64,000 nt of DNA from Neisseria weixii (GTDB lineage: Bacteria > Pseudomonadota > Gammaproteobacteria > Burkholderiales > Neisseriaceae). Numbering within the stretch: the first letter of the stretch is position 1; every line of letters starts with the position of its first letter. Below are positions 31,467-39,499 of this stretch, piece by piece. Below the pieces are notes generated by a model, which was not told the origin of the DNA, did no database searches, and was given only the letters and a program-made list of their open reading frames with translations. The stretch covers positions 682,001-746,000 of the forward strand of contig NZ_CP023429.1 of assembly GCF_002327085.1 (NCBI RefSeq). Direction: 5' to 3'. Both the position numbers and the translations under genes were made by a program.

Positions 31467-31816
31467 ATGGAAACCAAGTATTTTGTGTCTGACGACGGCA
31501 ACCGTCATGGTTTGTTTGATTCGCTTGAACTGGCTGAGCATTATATCTTGAAGAAGAACGGCTGGACGGACAGCGAGATTGCCGAAAAATGGGCGTTCGT
31601 AAAAAAGAAGCCCGAAAATACGGCGGAGACCCGTTTTCTTCTAATGGCCGTCATTCGTTGTGGTTTATCGACGAACTGAAACTTTCAGACGGCGTGATTA
31701 TGGAAGTAGATGGGCAGTTGTTTGACGATTATGTCGAAAGTATTAGTGCCGAGCGCGGGACGGAAGAGTTTGCGGAAACGAAACGGCGGATGGTTGGGTA
31801 TTATTTGGGAGGGTGA
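31467..31816 (+). CDS. hypothetical protein (one homopolymer contraction)
   Basis: Starts METKYFVSDDGNRHGLFDSL after AGGAAGG. One added A at 31601-31606 joins EIAEKWAFVKK to EARKYGGDPFSSNGRHSLWF and on to ERGTEEFAETKRRMVGYYLG, about 117 residues. Soluble. No family recognised. It is followed closely by another hypothetical gene. Confidence 0.65.
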
Positions 31817-31817
31817 G

Positions 31818-32189
31818 ATGGAAAATAACCGTGGGCAAAAGATACTGGTTCTGTCCGTATTACTTGCCCGGGAAGCATTTACCGTTATCAGAAATCTCGG
31901 CTTCGGGCGTGGCGGTTTGTACGATTCGGAAAACCGGCCTGTCAAGAATTTGGATATTTGCGATTTGCGGCAACGGCTGAATCCGGCAGGGCAATTGGCC
32001 GAAGCATTGCACAACCTGCCTACGGGTCGAAGTATGGACGATGTTGCCTTTACGGTACGGTGTATGGAGCGTTTTTTGCTGCTGAATCCGCAATATGCGG
32101 ATGGACGTTACTATTTTAGGGCGTATTTGGACGAAATCAGGGCATTAGTTCCCGATATTGATGATTTAGTGTTTGGAAATGATGAGTGA
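31818..32189 (+). CDS. hypothetical protein
   Basis: 123 residues from ATG 31818 (GGGAGG upstream): LVLSVLLAREAFTVIRNLGF and DDVAFTVRCMERFLLLNPQY. Soluble with no motif recognised. Its last 53 bases overlap the convergent fertility-inhibition-like gene. Confidence 0.65.
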   Translation: MENNRGQKILVLSVLLAREAFTVIRNLGFGRGGLYDSENRPVKNLDICDLRQRLNPAGQLAEALHNLPTGRSMDDVAFTVRCMERFLLLNPQYADGRYYFRAYLDEIRALVPDIDDLVFGNDE

Positions 32190-32706
32190 GAAAGTCATGG
32201 CAGGCATAAATATTGCATCCGGTTCTGCCCGCAGCTTGCTGTAAGAGCATGGCATTCTGACGGGTTTTACTGAACACCGGTAAATATTCCGCTCCGTTGG
32301 CAAGTAGCCAAATGGTTCTTGTCAGGCTATCGGAGAAAACAATGCCTTTATCTTTATCAAAAGTTAACTCACTGATGACTGGAACGGGAGATTTTCTGCC
32401 TTGATTGAACAGAAATCCCGTATTCTGAAATTTTCTGTCTTTACACCACAATATTTCATTTCCTAAATGATAGTTTGGGTAGTCCTCATCATTTTTCGAC
32501 ATACGCCACGCATCGAGAAATAAGGTGGTGTCAAGCAGCAGGATATATCCGCTGTGGTAAGGGTAATCATGAAATGGCAGGAACATATATACTGTTCTGC
32601 TTTTAACCGGGATTTCAAAAATCAAAATGGGTTCGACTGGAGAACTGTTATTGAGTGTAAATTCGTATTTAATATCCCAATCAAGTTTTAATGGTTTAAG
32701 TTCCAT
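32137..32706 (-). CDS. plasmid fertility inhibition factor-like (FiwA type)
   Basis: 189 residues from ATG 32706 (AGGA seven bases before). The core fits FiwA-family fertility inhibition proteins: FLPFHDYPYHSGYILLLDTT, LDAWRMS, KFQNTGFLFNQGRKSPVPVI and SDSLTRTIWLLANGAEYLP. FiwA of IncP plasmids blocks transfer of co-resident IncW plasmids. An ICE carrying it would suppress transfer of competing elements. The match is from memory of family motifs. The 3' end overlaps the opposing gene. Confidence 0.65.
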   Translation of the reverse strand: MELKPLKLDWDIKYEFTLNNSSPVEPILIFEIPVKSRTVYMFLPFHDYPYHSGYILLLDTTLFLDAWRMSKNDEDYPNYHLGNEILWCKDRKFQNTGFLFNQGRKSPVPVISELTFDKDKGIVFSDSLTRTIWLLANGAEYLPVFSKTRQNAMLLQQAAGRTGCNIYACHDFLTHHFQTLNHQYRELMP

Positions 32707-32784
32707 GGGCATTTCCTGTTTCGTGGAAAGAGAAGATGTGGTAATCCAATCTTAACACAGGCAGCGGAATGCCCGCCTATGGCA

Positions 32785-32822
32785 AAGGCCGTCTGAAAGT
32801 GTGTGTTTCAGACGGCCTTTTC
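32785..32822. terminator. inverted AG-DUS pair
   Basis: AAGGCCGTCTGAAA faces TTTCAGACGGCCTT with Ts; upstream of the small gene at 32851. Confidence 0.7.
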
Positions 32823-32850
32823 TTTACTCTTAAAACCGAAAGGAACCTTC

Positions 32851-32988
32851 ATGCTGGAAAACTTTGAAAAACGCCTGTTGGCCGATTTTCTCGGCGAGCA
32901 TTGGCAGATGTTTGTGGATTTTTGTGAAATGAACGGTAATGCCGGATACGCGGATACCATTGCCGACAAGTTGGAAAACCAATCCTGA
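32851..32988 (+). CDS. small acidic protein
   Basis: 45 residues, MLENFEKRLLADFLGEHWQM, helical and acidic; AAAGGAA lies before the ATG. Precedes another small gene with close spacing. No family recognised. Confidence 0.6.
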   Translation: MLENFEKRLLADFLGEHWQMFVDFCEMNGNAGYADTIADKLENQS

Positions 32989-33006
32989 ATGTGGAAGGAG
33001 ATTGAA

Positions 33007-33183
33007 ATGTTTGCGAAAAAAAGCCGTCTGAAAAAATGTCGTGAACGTCTGCTCGGGCGTTACGGTTCGATGAAAGCCGCGTCCAAACAGGTGGATTTGC
33101 TGATGCGCGGCAATATGGATTTGTGTGTGAACATCGTGCAGGTCGGCCATCAATTTGAAGTCCGCACAATCGCGTGGCAATGA
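33007..33183 (+). CDS. small basic protein
   Basis: 58 residues, MFAKKSRLKKCRERLLGRYG, basic N-terminus and hydrophobic C-terminal VNIVQVGHQFEVRTIAWQ. AAGGAGATTGAA precedes ATG 33007. Followed by a terminator at 33190-33216. Confidence 0.6.
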   Translation: MFAKKSRLKKCRERLLGRYGSMKAASKQVDLLMRGNMDLCVNIVQVGHQFEVRTIAWQ

Positions 33184-33189
33184 AAAAAC

Positions 33190-33216
33190 CGCTTTGTTTC
33201 CAAAGCGGCTTTTTCT
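33190..33216 (+). terminator. intrinsic terminator
   Basis: CCGCTTTG pairs with CAAAGCGG over TTTC, followed by CTTTTTC. Confidence 0.75.
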
Positions 33217-33290
33217 TAGGAGAAACGGATAATCTCGTAGGGGTACGGTGATTATCCTTTTTTTCGTCTATCAATGCAATGGGAGTGAAT

Positions 33291-33824
33291 ATGAAGAAGT
33301 GTTTACCTGCGGCGGCCGTGGCCGTTGCGCTGATGGCGGCTTTGCCGGCTCAGGCAGACGATCTGCTGACCGGCGATGTCCGTTTGGCTTGCGAAGCCAT
33401 TCTGTGTTTGTCGTCAGGCGACAGGCCGTCTGAATGCACGGATTCGTTGCGCCGCTATTTCAGTATCAAACATAAACGGCTGCACAAAACCATTACCGCG
33501 CGTAAGAATTTTTTAAAGCTCTGTCCTACCTCTAATAATCAGGGCATGCCTGAATTGGTCAATGCCGTTGCTGAAGGAGCGGGCCGTTGCGACGCGAAGG
33601 AACTGAACCGCGTTATGCGTTATACGGTACAGGTTCGGCAATGTCCGCGTTATCACTATTCCCGTGACCGGGACAGTTGCCCGATTGTCAGCAAAACCTA
33701 TATCCGTCCGTCTAAGCCGTCGTATTGCAAAGCCTACTTTGAGCATGGATGGACAACGGCCGGTGATGCCGTCCGCTATGTCGGCGAAGAGAAAAACGGC
33801 GGCAGATGGGTGGATGTGCGTTAA
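33291..33824 (+). CDS. trbM: TrbM/KikA-family conjugal transfer protein
   Basis: 177 residues from ATG 33291 (GGGAG upstream). Signal peptide with AQA cleavage, then the TrbM/KikA/MpfK core: GDVRLACEAILCLSSGDRPS, SLRRYFSIKHKRLHKTITAR, with many Cys. These secreted proteins are found next to mating-pair genes and support conjugation. An uptake sequence encodes part of the core. It is separated from the virB operon. Confidence 0.85.
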   Translation: MKKCLPAAAVAVALMAALPAQADDLLTGDVRLACEAILCLSSGDRPSECTDSLRRYFSIKHKRLHKTITARKNFLKLCPTSNNQGMPELVNAVAEGAGRCDAKELNRVMRYTVQVRQCPRYHYSRDRDSCPIVSKTYIRPSKPSYCKAYFEHGWTTAGDAVRYVGEEKNGGRWVDVR

Positions 33825-33928
33825 GTTCACTCCTGCTTCAACATTCGGCATAAAGTGTTAAAGCAGTTTTGGCAGCCTCAATCGGGGCTGCTTTTTTTAC
33901 AAACGAAAGCGGCTTTTTCAGAAGCGGG

Positions 33929-34015
33929 TTATTGCCTGACAGAAAGAAACTTGTTACCATGAATGCGCTGTTCAATAGCAGCGCAGGCTTGGCGGCCTGT
34001 TTCTTTTATTGCTGA
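33929..34015 (+). repeat. Ash-like leader repeat, copy A
   Basis: About 80 bases repeated at 34452 and 35151, each beginning ATTGCCTGAC and holding an ATG with MNALFNSSAGLAACF. Here the frame stops after 18 residues (33959-34015), so it is a truncated copy ahead of the VapD gene. Confidence 0.7.
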
Positions 34016-34030
34016 TACAAGGCTTTTCAC

Positions 34031-34363
34031 ATGTATGCCATTACCTTTGACTTAGATACAAAAGAACTTGAAAAACGGTATCCTTCGGCTTCATGGCGGA
34101 AGGCATACGACGATATTGCCGACTTCTTAACCGACTACGGTTTTACTCGGCAACAAGGATCGGTCTATTTTGGCGACGATACCGTTGATGCCGTAACCTG
34201 TGTTACCGCAGTGCAAGATTTAAGTACAGAATATGCTTGGTTGGAAGAGTCGGTAAAAGACATCCGCATGCTCCGTATCGAAGAGCGCAATGACCTAATG
34301 CCTGCCATAAAAAAAAACCTTCGCCGTAAGCGCAATAAGACAAATCTCAAAATGGTTGGTTGA
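34031..34363 (+). CDS. vapD: VapD-family RNase (Cas2-like)
   Basis: 110 residues: MYAITFDLDTKELEKRYPSA, QQGSVYFGDDTVDAVTCVTA, WLEESVKDIRMLRIEERNDL are the VapD signature. VapD is a ferredoxin-fold endoribonuclease related to Cas2 and acts in toxin-antitoxin pairs in Haemophilus and in persistence. No VapX-like antitoxin is visible next to it. The C-terminus is about 15 residues longer than typical. Confidence 0.9.
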   Translation: MYAITFDLDTKELEKRYPSASWRKAYDDIADFLTDYGFTRQQGSVYFGDDTVDAVTCVTAVQDLSTEYAWLEESVKDIRMLRIEERNDLMPAIKKNLRRKRNKTNLKMVG

Positions 34364-34451
34364 GAATTTCCCAAAACCGTCAGAAATGTTCGTACGGTTT
34401 CTAACTTAACAAACCATTACAAAACCCGTTTTCAGCCGAAAACGGTTTTTT

Positions 34452-34534
34452 TTATTGCCTGACCGAAAGAAACTTGCTACTATGAATACGCTGTTCAATA
34501 GCAGCGCAGGCTTGGCGGCCTGTTTCTTTCCAAC
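34452..34534 (+). repeat. Ash-like leader repeat, copy B
   Basis: Second copy of the 80-base leader (TATTGCCTGACCGAAAGAAA), running into the Ash-like ORF at 34482. Confidence 0.7.
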
Positions 34535-34682
34535 GGCACACAATGCCGCTTTTGCGGTTTTTTGTTTGCAAATTCAATCCGTTTCAGTTTTCCCCAAATT
34601 CGGGGAAATCCCTACGGGGCGAGCTAGGCAGGACACCGCAAGGTGTGCTGCGACCGTTGGAGCAGTCCGCCAACCTGCCTAG
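34482..34682 (+). CDS. Ash-like small protein, copy B
   Basis: 66 residues: MNTLFNSSAGLAACFFPTAH then NAAFAVFCLQIQS. The NSSAGLAACF start recalls Ash-family (phage P4) and icd-like products encoded upstream of ant in phage immunity operons. Ribosome site weak. Near an AntA gene fragment and a C4-like RNA, it fits an icd position. Family assignment is tentative. Confidence 0.45.
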   Translation: MNTLFNSSAGLAACFFPTAHNAAFAVFCLQIQSVSVFPKFGEIPTGRARQDTARCAATVGAVRQPA

Positions 34683-34744
34683 TTTCCGCCCCTCCCAGCT
34701 TGGCGGCTGGAGACGGAAGTTTAAAATCCAACGGAGCAAACAAA

Positions 34745-34885
34745 ATGAATTCAAAAAACCTCATTCCCGTATTCAACGGCAAAATTTCCGACTCCGAAAC
34801 CCTACTTTGCGATGCGCGCAAACTGCATAAGTTTTTGCAGGTCACAAGGCCGTCTGAAACTGTTTCAAAATCAAACCCGCTTTAA
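34745..34885 (+). pseudogene. N-terminal fragment of an AntA antirepressor
   Basis: MNSKNLIPVFNGKISDSETL LLCDARKLHKFLQV-like text is near-identical to the start of the intact gene at 35691, then cut at an uptake sequence (TRPSETVSKSNPL and stop). Only 46 residues remain, so it is a truncated duplicate. It lies between an Ash-like ORF and a terminator. Confidence 0.8.
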
Positions 34886-34905
34886 TTAAGGCGGGTTTGG
34901 TTTTG
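34865..34905 (+). terminator. hairpin with AAACCCGC/GCGGGTTT arms
   Basis: AAACCCGC (about 34873-34880) and GCGGGTTT (34891-34898) form a stem with Ts following; an equivalent hairpin lies in the second unit near 35394-35420. Confidence 0.7.
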
Positions 34906-34920
34906 GTAACATGGAAAAAC

Positions 34921-35152
34921 CATTGACAAACCGCCGCAGAACAGGCACGATGACCGCACTATTTCGTTCTAGCGGTTCATATCGCACCCGTCAGTTGCGG
35001 CTTTTTACGCCTGAAATTTCTGTTTCAGGCCGCCATCTTGCAATGACGGGTCCAGAGAGCCTAATACAATACCCGCAAGGGGAATAAGTTCCGCCGTCTA
35101 GAACCGGTAGTTGAAGCCCGCCCACCTAAAATCCGCGATTTGCGGTTTTTTT
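34921..35152 (+). ncRNA. candidate C4 antisense RNA, unit 1
   Basis: TTGACA at 34923-34928 is a -35-like element. Downstream it matches what I know of phage C4 RNA: AATACCCGCAAGGGGAATAA and GTTGAAGCCCGCC. GTTCTAG (about 34966-34972) can pair with CTAGAAC (35098-35104). Ends with CCGCGATTTGCGGTTTTTTT, a terminator. In phages P1 and P7, C4 RNA represses the ant operon. No cognate ant gene follows unit 1. Confidence 0.55.
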
Positions 35153-35235
35153 ATTGCCTGACAGAAAGAAACTTGCTACTATGAATGCGCTGTTCAATAG
35201 CAGCGCAGGCTTGGCGGCCTGTTTCTCTCGTATCA
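35151..35235 (+). repeat. Ash-like leader repeat, copy C
   Basis: Third copy of the leader beginning TTATTGCCTGACAGAAAGAA, leading into the ORF at 35181. Confidence 0.7.
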
Positions 35236-35327
35236 GGCACACAATGCCGCTTTTGCGGTTTTTTGTTTGCATAACGCGCCCCTATGGGCAGGCGCGTGTA
35301 GGAAGCCGCAAGGCTTGCCGTGTCTGA
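35181..35327 (+). CDS. Ash-like small protein, copy C
   Basis: 48 residues: MNALFNSSAGLAACFSRIRH then TMPLLRFFVC. Same start as copies A and B but different end. Ribosome site weak; it may be expressed or be part of the leader RNA. Sits directly upstream of the second C4-like unit and the intact ant gene, the position of icd in phage P1. Confidence 0.4.
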   Translation: MNALFNSSAGLAACFSRIRHTMPLLRFFVCITRPYGQARVGSRKACRV

Positions 35328-35440
35328 TACCACGGTCCGCCAACCCGCACGTTTCTTGCCCACCTCAGGCCGTCTGAAACTGTTTCAAAACCAAACCCGC
35401 TTTAATCAAGGCGGGTTTGGTTTTGGTAACACGGAAAAAC

Positions 35441-35690
35441 CATTGACAAACCGCCGCAAAACAGGCACGATAGCCGCACTACTAAAACGTTAGCGGTTCA
35501 TTCGCACCCGTCAGTTGCGGCTTTTTTATGCCTGAAATTTCCGTTTCAGGCCGCCATCTTGCAATGGCGGGTTGAGAGAGCCTAATACAATACCCGCAAG
35601 GGGAATAAGTTCCGCCGTCTAACGTCGGTAGTTGAAGCCCGCCCACCCACTAAGTGGGCAATTTGAAACTAAAACGTTAGGAGTTCAGCA
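35441..35690 (+). ncRNA. candidate C4 antisense RNA, unit 2, with ant leader
   Basis: About 85% like unit 1 (TTGACA at 35443). ACGTTAG (about 35487-35493) pairs with CTAACGT (35620-35626), a different sequence from unit 1 but with the same pairing kept. ACGTTAG recurs at 35674-35680, overlapping the ant Shine-Dalgarno AGGAG (35679-35683), so CTAACGT of the RNA can also block ant translation, as C4 does in P1. Confidence 0.6.
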
Positions 35691-36563
35691 ATGAACAATC
35701 AAAACCTCATTCCCGTATTCAGCGGCAAACTTTCCGATTCCGAAACCTTGCTTTGCGATGCGCGCAAACTGCACGGATTTTTGCAGGTATCCAGTCGTTT
35801 TAACGACTGGATTAAAAACCGTATTAACGAGTACGGATTTCAGGAAAATCAAGACTTTTTGAGTTTTACTAAAAATTCAGTAAAACCCAAAGGAGGCAGA
35901 GCGGCAACCGAATACCACATCACGCTGGACATGGCCAAAGAACTGGCGATGGTCGAGCGCAACGAACAAGGCCGCGCCGCACGCCGCTATTTCATCGAGT
36001 GCGAGAAAAAGCTGCATCAAGCGCAAAGGCCGTCTGAAAAGAAACGGCTCCCCGCCACAGTCAAACGCCGAATCCGCAACCGTGAAGACCTGTCGTTTAC
36101 CCGACGGGACGGACAGGGACGGCTGATCAACTGGGTTCCGCCTGTCGATGAAAGGGGGCTGTACGATTGGGGCGAAGCCTACGCCGTCGGCGAAGCATGG
36201 TTTGACGAAGTTATCGAACTGGCCGGCAACAATCCCGAATCCGCTTATCACGCGCTGTCGTTTTCGCCACGCTATATGTCGGAATATGCGCGTAATGTGG
36301 CCAGACAGGGTTTGGGCTTTATCGAAGGCTTCTTCGATAAAATGGCACGCTATACGCTGGCCGGTATTTTGGAACACCGCAACGGTGTGTCGTTTCCGTT
36401 TCAACGTACGATGAACCGCGCGGTAGATTTGGAGGTTTATTTGAAACAGGCTGCGCCGTTATCTGATGACGAATTGCGCTGGAGAGCATGGACGGAAAGC
36501 GAACATTGCCGATACAGATGTTATGAAAACAAATTGACCGAATTGTCGGAATTGGTCCGATAA
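35691..36563 (+). CDS. ant: AntA-type phage antirepressor
   Basis: 290 residues. The AntA domain reads SDSETLLCDARKLHGFLQVS SRFNDWIKNR-like text, then FQENQDFLSFTKN and GRAATEYHITLDMAKELAMVE. The C-terminal half (from about 120, starting after a DUS-encoded RPSEK) is a different domain with WVPPVDERGLYDWGEAYAVG. Antirepressors inactivate the CI-type repressor. Here the S24-like repressor lacks its catalytic Ser, so this protein could be its main release switch. AGGAG is seven bases before ATG 35691. Confidence 0.85.
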   Translation: MNNQNLIPVFSGKLSDSETLLCDARKLHGFLQVSSRFNDWIKNRINEYGFQENQDFLSFTKNSVKPKGGRAATEYHITLDMAKELAMVERNEQGRAARRYFIECEKKLHQAQRPSEKKRLPATVKRRIRNREDLSFTRRDGQGRLINWVPPVDERGLYDWGEAYAVGEAWFDEVIELAGNNPESAYHALSFSPRYMSEYARNVARQGLGFIEGFFDKMARYTLAGILEHRNGVSFPFQRTMNRAVDLEVYLKQAAPLSDDELRWRAWTESEHCRYRCYENKLTELSELVR

Positions 36564-36567
36564 GTAC

Positions 36568-36637
36568 AGGCCGTCTGAAATTTTCAGACGGCTTTTTTTA
36601 CAAACGAAAGCCTGTTCGGACGAGCAGGTTTCTTTTT
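36568..36637 (+). terminator. DUS hairpin and second terminator after ant
   Basis: AGGCCGTCTGAAATTTTCAG-type hairpin (36568-36593) with Ts, then CCTGTTCG/CGAGCAGG (36612-36629) with TTTCTTTTT. Confidence 0.75.
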
Positions 36638-36675
36638 GTGAAAAACATACGCAAACAAAACGAAAGGTTTATGCT

Positions 36676-37455
36676 ATGAAAGAAGTCCATTTCATCGTGC
36701 AAGGTAAAGGCGGTGTCGGTAAGTCGCTGTCTTCAACGATTCTTGCCCAGTATTTGAAAGCCAAAGCCGCTAATGATACTGTCCATTGCTTTGACACCGA
36801 TCCTGTCAATAAGACGTTTAGCCGCTTTAAGGAACTCAAGCCCGAAATGGTTAAGATTCTGACGGAAAACAATACCATCAACACCCGTGTGTTTGACGGG
36901 CTGATGGAAAAAATCATCAATGAAAAAGGTATCGGTGTGGTGGATAACGGCGCGGCTACATTTGTGCCGCTGATGTCGTACATCGCAGAAAACCATGTTG
37001 ACGAGTTGCTGAAAGAAGAAAAAATACGCCTGGTACTGCATGTGCCGGTAACGGGCGGGCAGGATTTGCGTGACTGTCTGTCCGGCCTGAAACAGACCGC
37101 CGAAGGGATTGATGCCGATATTGTGGTTTGGCTCAACGAATACAAAGGCGAAATCAAAGCACCGGACGGCAAAGGGTTCACGGAACTGCCTGTCTATCAG
37201 GAACATAAATCGAAAATTATCGGCATGATCAACTTGGGGCTGCGCAATCCCGATACCTACGGTAAAGACATCGAAGTGATGGTCAGCAACAGTTTGACTT
37301 TTGACGAGGCCATCCGGTCGTTCGGCATCATGGAGCGTCAACGCCTCAAAACCGTGCAACGTGAATTGTACGGACAACTGGACAAAATCCCGTTCTTGGC
37401 TACCGGGACGGAGCCGGCAAAAACCGTAGTAAAACCGAACGGACAAGAGGCGTGA
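36676..37455 (+). CDS. traL: TraL-like ParA-family ATPase
   Basis: 259 residues with a deviant Walker A QGKGGVGKS at residues 9-17 and DTDPVN, VVDNGAATFVPLMSYI further on: a MinD/ParA-type ATPase. IncP TraL proteins have this form and stand upstream of TraM, as here. The protein may position or assist the relaxosome. Intact frame. Confidence 0.78.
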   Translation: MKEVHFIVQGKGGVGKSLSSTILAQYLKAKAANDTVHCFDTDPVNKTFSRFKELKPEMVKILTENNTINTRVFDGLMEKIINEKGIGVVDNGAATFVPLMSYIAENHVDELLKEEKIRLVLHVPVTGGQDLRDCLSGLKQTAEGIDADIVVWLNEYKGEIKAPDGKGFTELPVYQEHKSKIIGMINLGLRNPDTYGKDIEVMVSNSLTFDEAIRSFGIMERQRLKTVQRELYGQLDKIPFLATGTEPAKTVVKPNGQEA

Positions 37456-37456
37456 T

Positions 37457-37894
37457 ATGGCTAAACAGGCAGATGTAGAAGCCATCATTAACGATGTATT
37501 CCGCGTTTCAGGCATCAAGTTGACGGCAGATGACCCCGTTATCGCTATTCTGTTGGTGCAGGAAGCCCGTCTGAAAGCCTTGTTTGAAGAGCAGCGTATC
37601 GGCATTCGGCACAGCTTGGCCGAGTACGCGGCGGAAATGGACGATGCGCTGAAAGAAACGGTGGCGGCGGCGAAAGAGTTAAAAACCTATCGGGAGCAGA
37701 TTTTGGCAGACTTATTGGCCAAAAGCGACGGGCAGCTTCAAGATGCCGAAGGCCGTATTTATGCGGCCATGCAGCCGAAGATTGCGGCTCAGAACAAGGC
37801 GTTGGCAGACGAAATTGCCGCCAAGACGAACCGGTCTTGGCTGGCTGCTTTTTTGGTTTTCTGCTTGTTGAGCCTGTTACTGAAATTTATTTGA
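37457..37894 (+). CDS. traM: TraM-like conjugal transfer protein
   Basis: 145 residues: an N-terminal domain (VEAIINDVFRVSGIKLTADD), a long helical middle and a C-terminal membrane anchor SWLAAFLVFCLLSLLLKFI. This is the layout of the IncP TraM that follows TraL. Starts one base after traL stops. Role in transfer is inferred from gene order. Confidence 0.7.
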   Translation: MAKQADVEAIINDVFRVSGIKLTADDPVIAILLVQEARLKALFEEQRIGIRHSLAEYAAEMDDALKETVAAAKELKTYREQILADLLAKSDGQLQDAEGRIYAAMQPKIAAQNKALADEIAAKTNRSWLAAFLVFCLLSLLLKFI

Positions 37895-37904
37895 GAGGTT
37901 AGCC

Positions 37905-38165
37905 ATGCTGATAGAAGAAAAGGCAGTTGTAGCTACGGTCAAAGTCAATCCGTCGTTTGTTCCGACGGAAGACCGGTTTCCGCACTACCGGCTGGTTCCG
38001 CTCGATACGGACAGGCAGGGTTATCTCTGCCTGATTTTCTATATCGGTCCGGACAGTTTCCTGATGTTGGAGCCGCGCATCAAACGGTATGCGGCTCTTA
38101 AAAAGTTGTCGTTATGGCTTGAAAACGCGGATTATGAGATTTACGAAATTATGCGAAAAGGGTAG
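37905..38165 (+). CDS. hypothetical protein
   Basis: 86 residues, MLIEEKAVVATVKVNPSFVP, with a C-terminal RIKRYAALKKLSLWLENADY. GAGAGG precedes the ATG. Follows traM by 10 bases, same operon. No family recognised. Confidence 0.65.
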   Translation: MLIEEKAVVATVKVNPSFVPTEDRFPHYRLVPLDTDRQGYLCLIFYIGPDSFLMLEPRIKRYAALKKLSLWLENADYEIYEIMRKG

Positions 38166-38168
38166 CTT

Positions 38169-38504
38169 ATGAAAAGTTATACCGCTGAAGAGGTTGCTGA
38201 GTATTGTAAATGCCATGTTGACACAATTCGCAGCTATATAAAGCAAGGACGCTTAAAGGCAAGTAAACCTGGGCGTGCTTATTGTATTACCCAAGCCGCA
38301 CTTGACGATTTTATAATCACATTGGAGAATGTTCAGGTGCAGGCATCACTCGAAAGCAGGAGTGAAGAAAAATGCCTAACAATAAAAGCAATAGCGGAAT
38401 CTACCAACGTAACGGTATCTGGTATATCGATTTTATCGCACCCAGCGGTAAAAGAGTTAGACGGTCTGCTCAAACAAAAGAAAAGCGTGAAGCGGAAGAA
38501 TTGA
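38169..38504 (+). CDS. xis: excisionase-like HTH protein
   Basis: 111 residues. MKSYTAEEVAEYCKCHVDTI then RSYIKQGRLKASKPGRAYCI is the MerR-like HTH_17 of excisionases. Its last 133 bases overlap the integrase gene in another frame, so the tail (LSHPAVKELDGLLKQKKSVK) and the integrase N-terminus share DNA. It would direct excision of the element from its tRNA site. Confidence 0.75.
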   Translation: MKSYTAEEVAEYCKCHVDTIRSYIKQGRLKASKPGRAYCITQAALDDFIITLENVQVQASLESRSEEKCLTIKAIAESTNVTVSGISILSHPAVKELDGLLKQKKSVKRKN

Positions 38505-39438
38505 GGGATAAACTCAAATATGAAGCATGGCGTATTTCTCAGCTAGGCGAAAAGCCTAAGCGGATTTGGGATGAAGCTGCCTTACGTTGGATTCAAGAAA
38601 AATCGCATAAAAAAACCATAGCGGACGATATGGCCAAAATTAACACCCTTACACAGCTGAGAGGTGTTTTTTACATCATATCGACCGCGATTTGATACAT
38701 AGCATAGTTGCGAAACTACCTTGTAAAAACAGTACCAAAAACCGATACCTTTCGCTAATACGTTCAATTCTCCGTGCTGCCGTCAATAAGTGGGAGTGGT
38801 TAGAGAAAGCCCCATATATTGAAGAGTATAAGGAGGATAATGGGCGTATTCGCTGGTTAAAACCTGAAGAGGCTCAACGATTGATAGATGTTGCGAAGCC
38901 ACGATATTTTGCTGATCTAATCATTTTCAGCTTAAATACCGGACTTCGTCAGGCTAATGTCTTGGGATTGAAGTGGAATCAGGTTGATTTGGAAAGGAAG
39001 GTCTGTTGGTTTCATTCTGATGAAATGAAAGCTGGCCAGGCGTTAGGTGTTGCGCTAAACCAAACAGCAGTTTCGGTATTGGAACGTCAAATAGGAAGGC
39101 ATGAAACTTTTGTTTTTGTGAATAAGCGAGGTAAGCCGATAACGGATATAAATAGCCGATATTGGAAAAGTTCGCTTGAGGAAGCAGGAATAGAAGATTT
39201 CACTTGGCATGATTTGCGCCATACTTGGGCAAGCTGGCTTGTTCAGCGTGGTGTTCCGCTAAGGGTACTTCAAGAAATGGGTGGTTGGAAGACACTTGCC
39301 ATGGTTCAAAGATACTCTCATCTTTCGCCTGAGCATTTACATCAACACGCGCAAGTTCTGCATGACTTAGTCAACCATGTTGATACAGGAAATGTACTAT
39401 TTGACACAGATAAGGCACAAAGCAAAAAGACAGCTTAA
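38372..39438 (+). CDS. int: tyrosine integrase of the ICE (one homopolymer contraction)
   Basis: About 354 residues once one T is added at 38667-38672 (joining LTQLRGVF to LHHIDRDLIHSIVAKLP). Catalytic Arg in NTGLRQANVLGLKW, then HDLRHTWASW and the Tyr in MVQRYSHLSPEH. Tyrosine integrases of this type insert elements at tRNA 3' ends; a tRNA-Leu 3' end lies 60 bases downstream. This marks the right end of the element. Confidence 0.9.
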
Positions 39439-39499
39439 AAAAATAGGCTGCCCTCAATAAGGATTTAAATTCGTAAGTATCAGTAATTAAATGAATTAT

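Noticed and set aside
36733..37605. 290-residue minus-strand ORF opposite traL/traM
   Set aside because: Shadow frame; the plus strand carries the P-loop and normal gene spacing.
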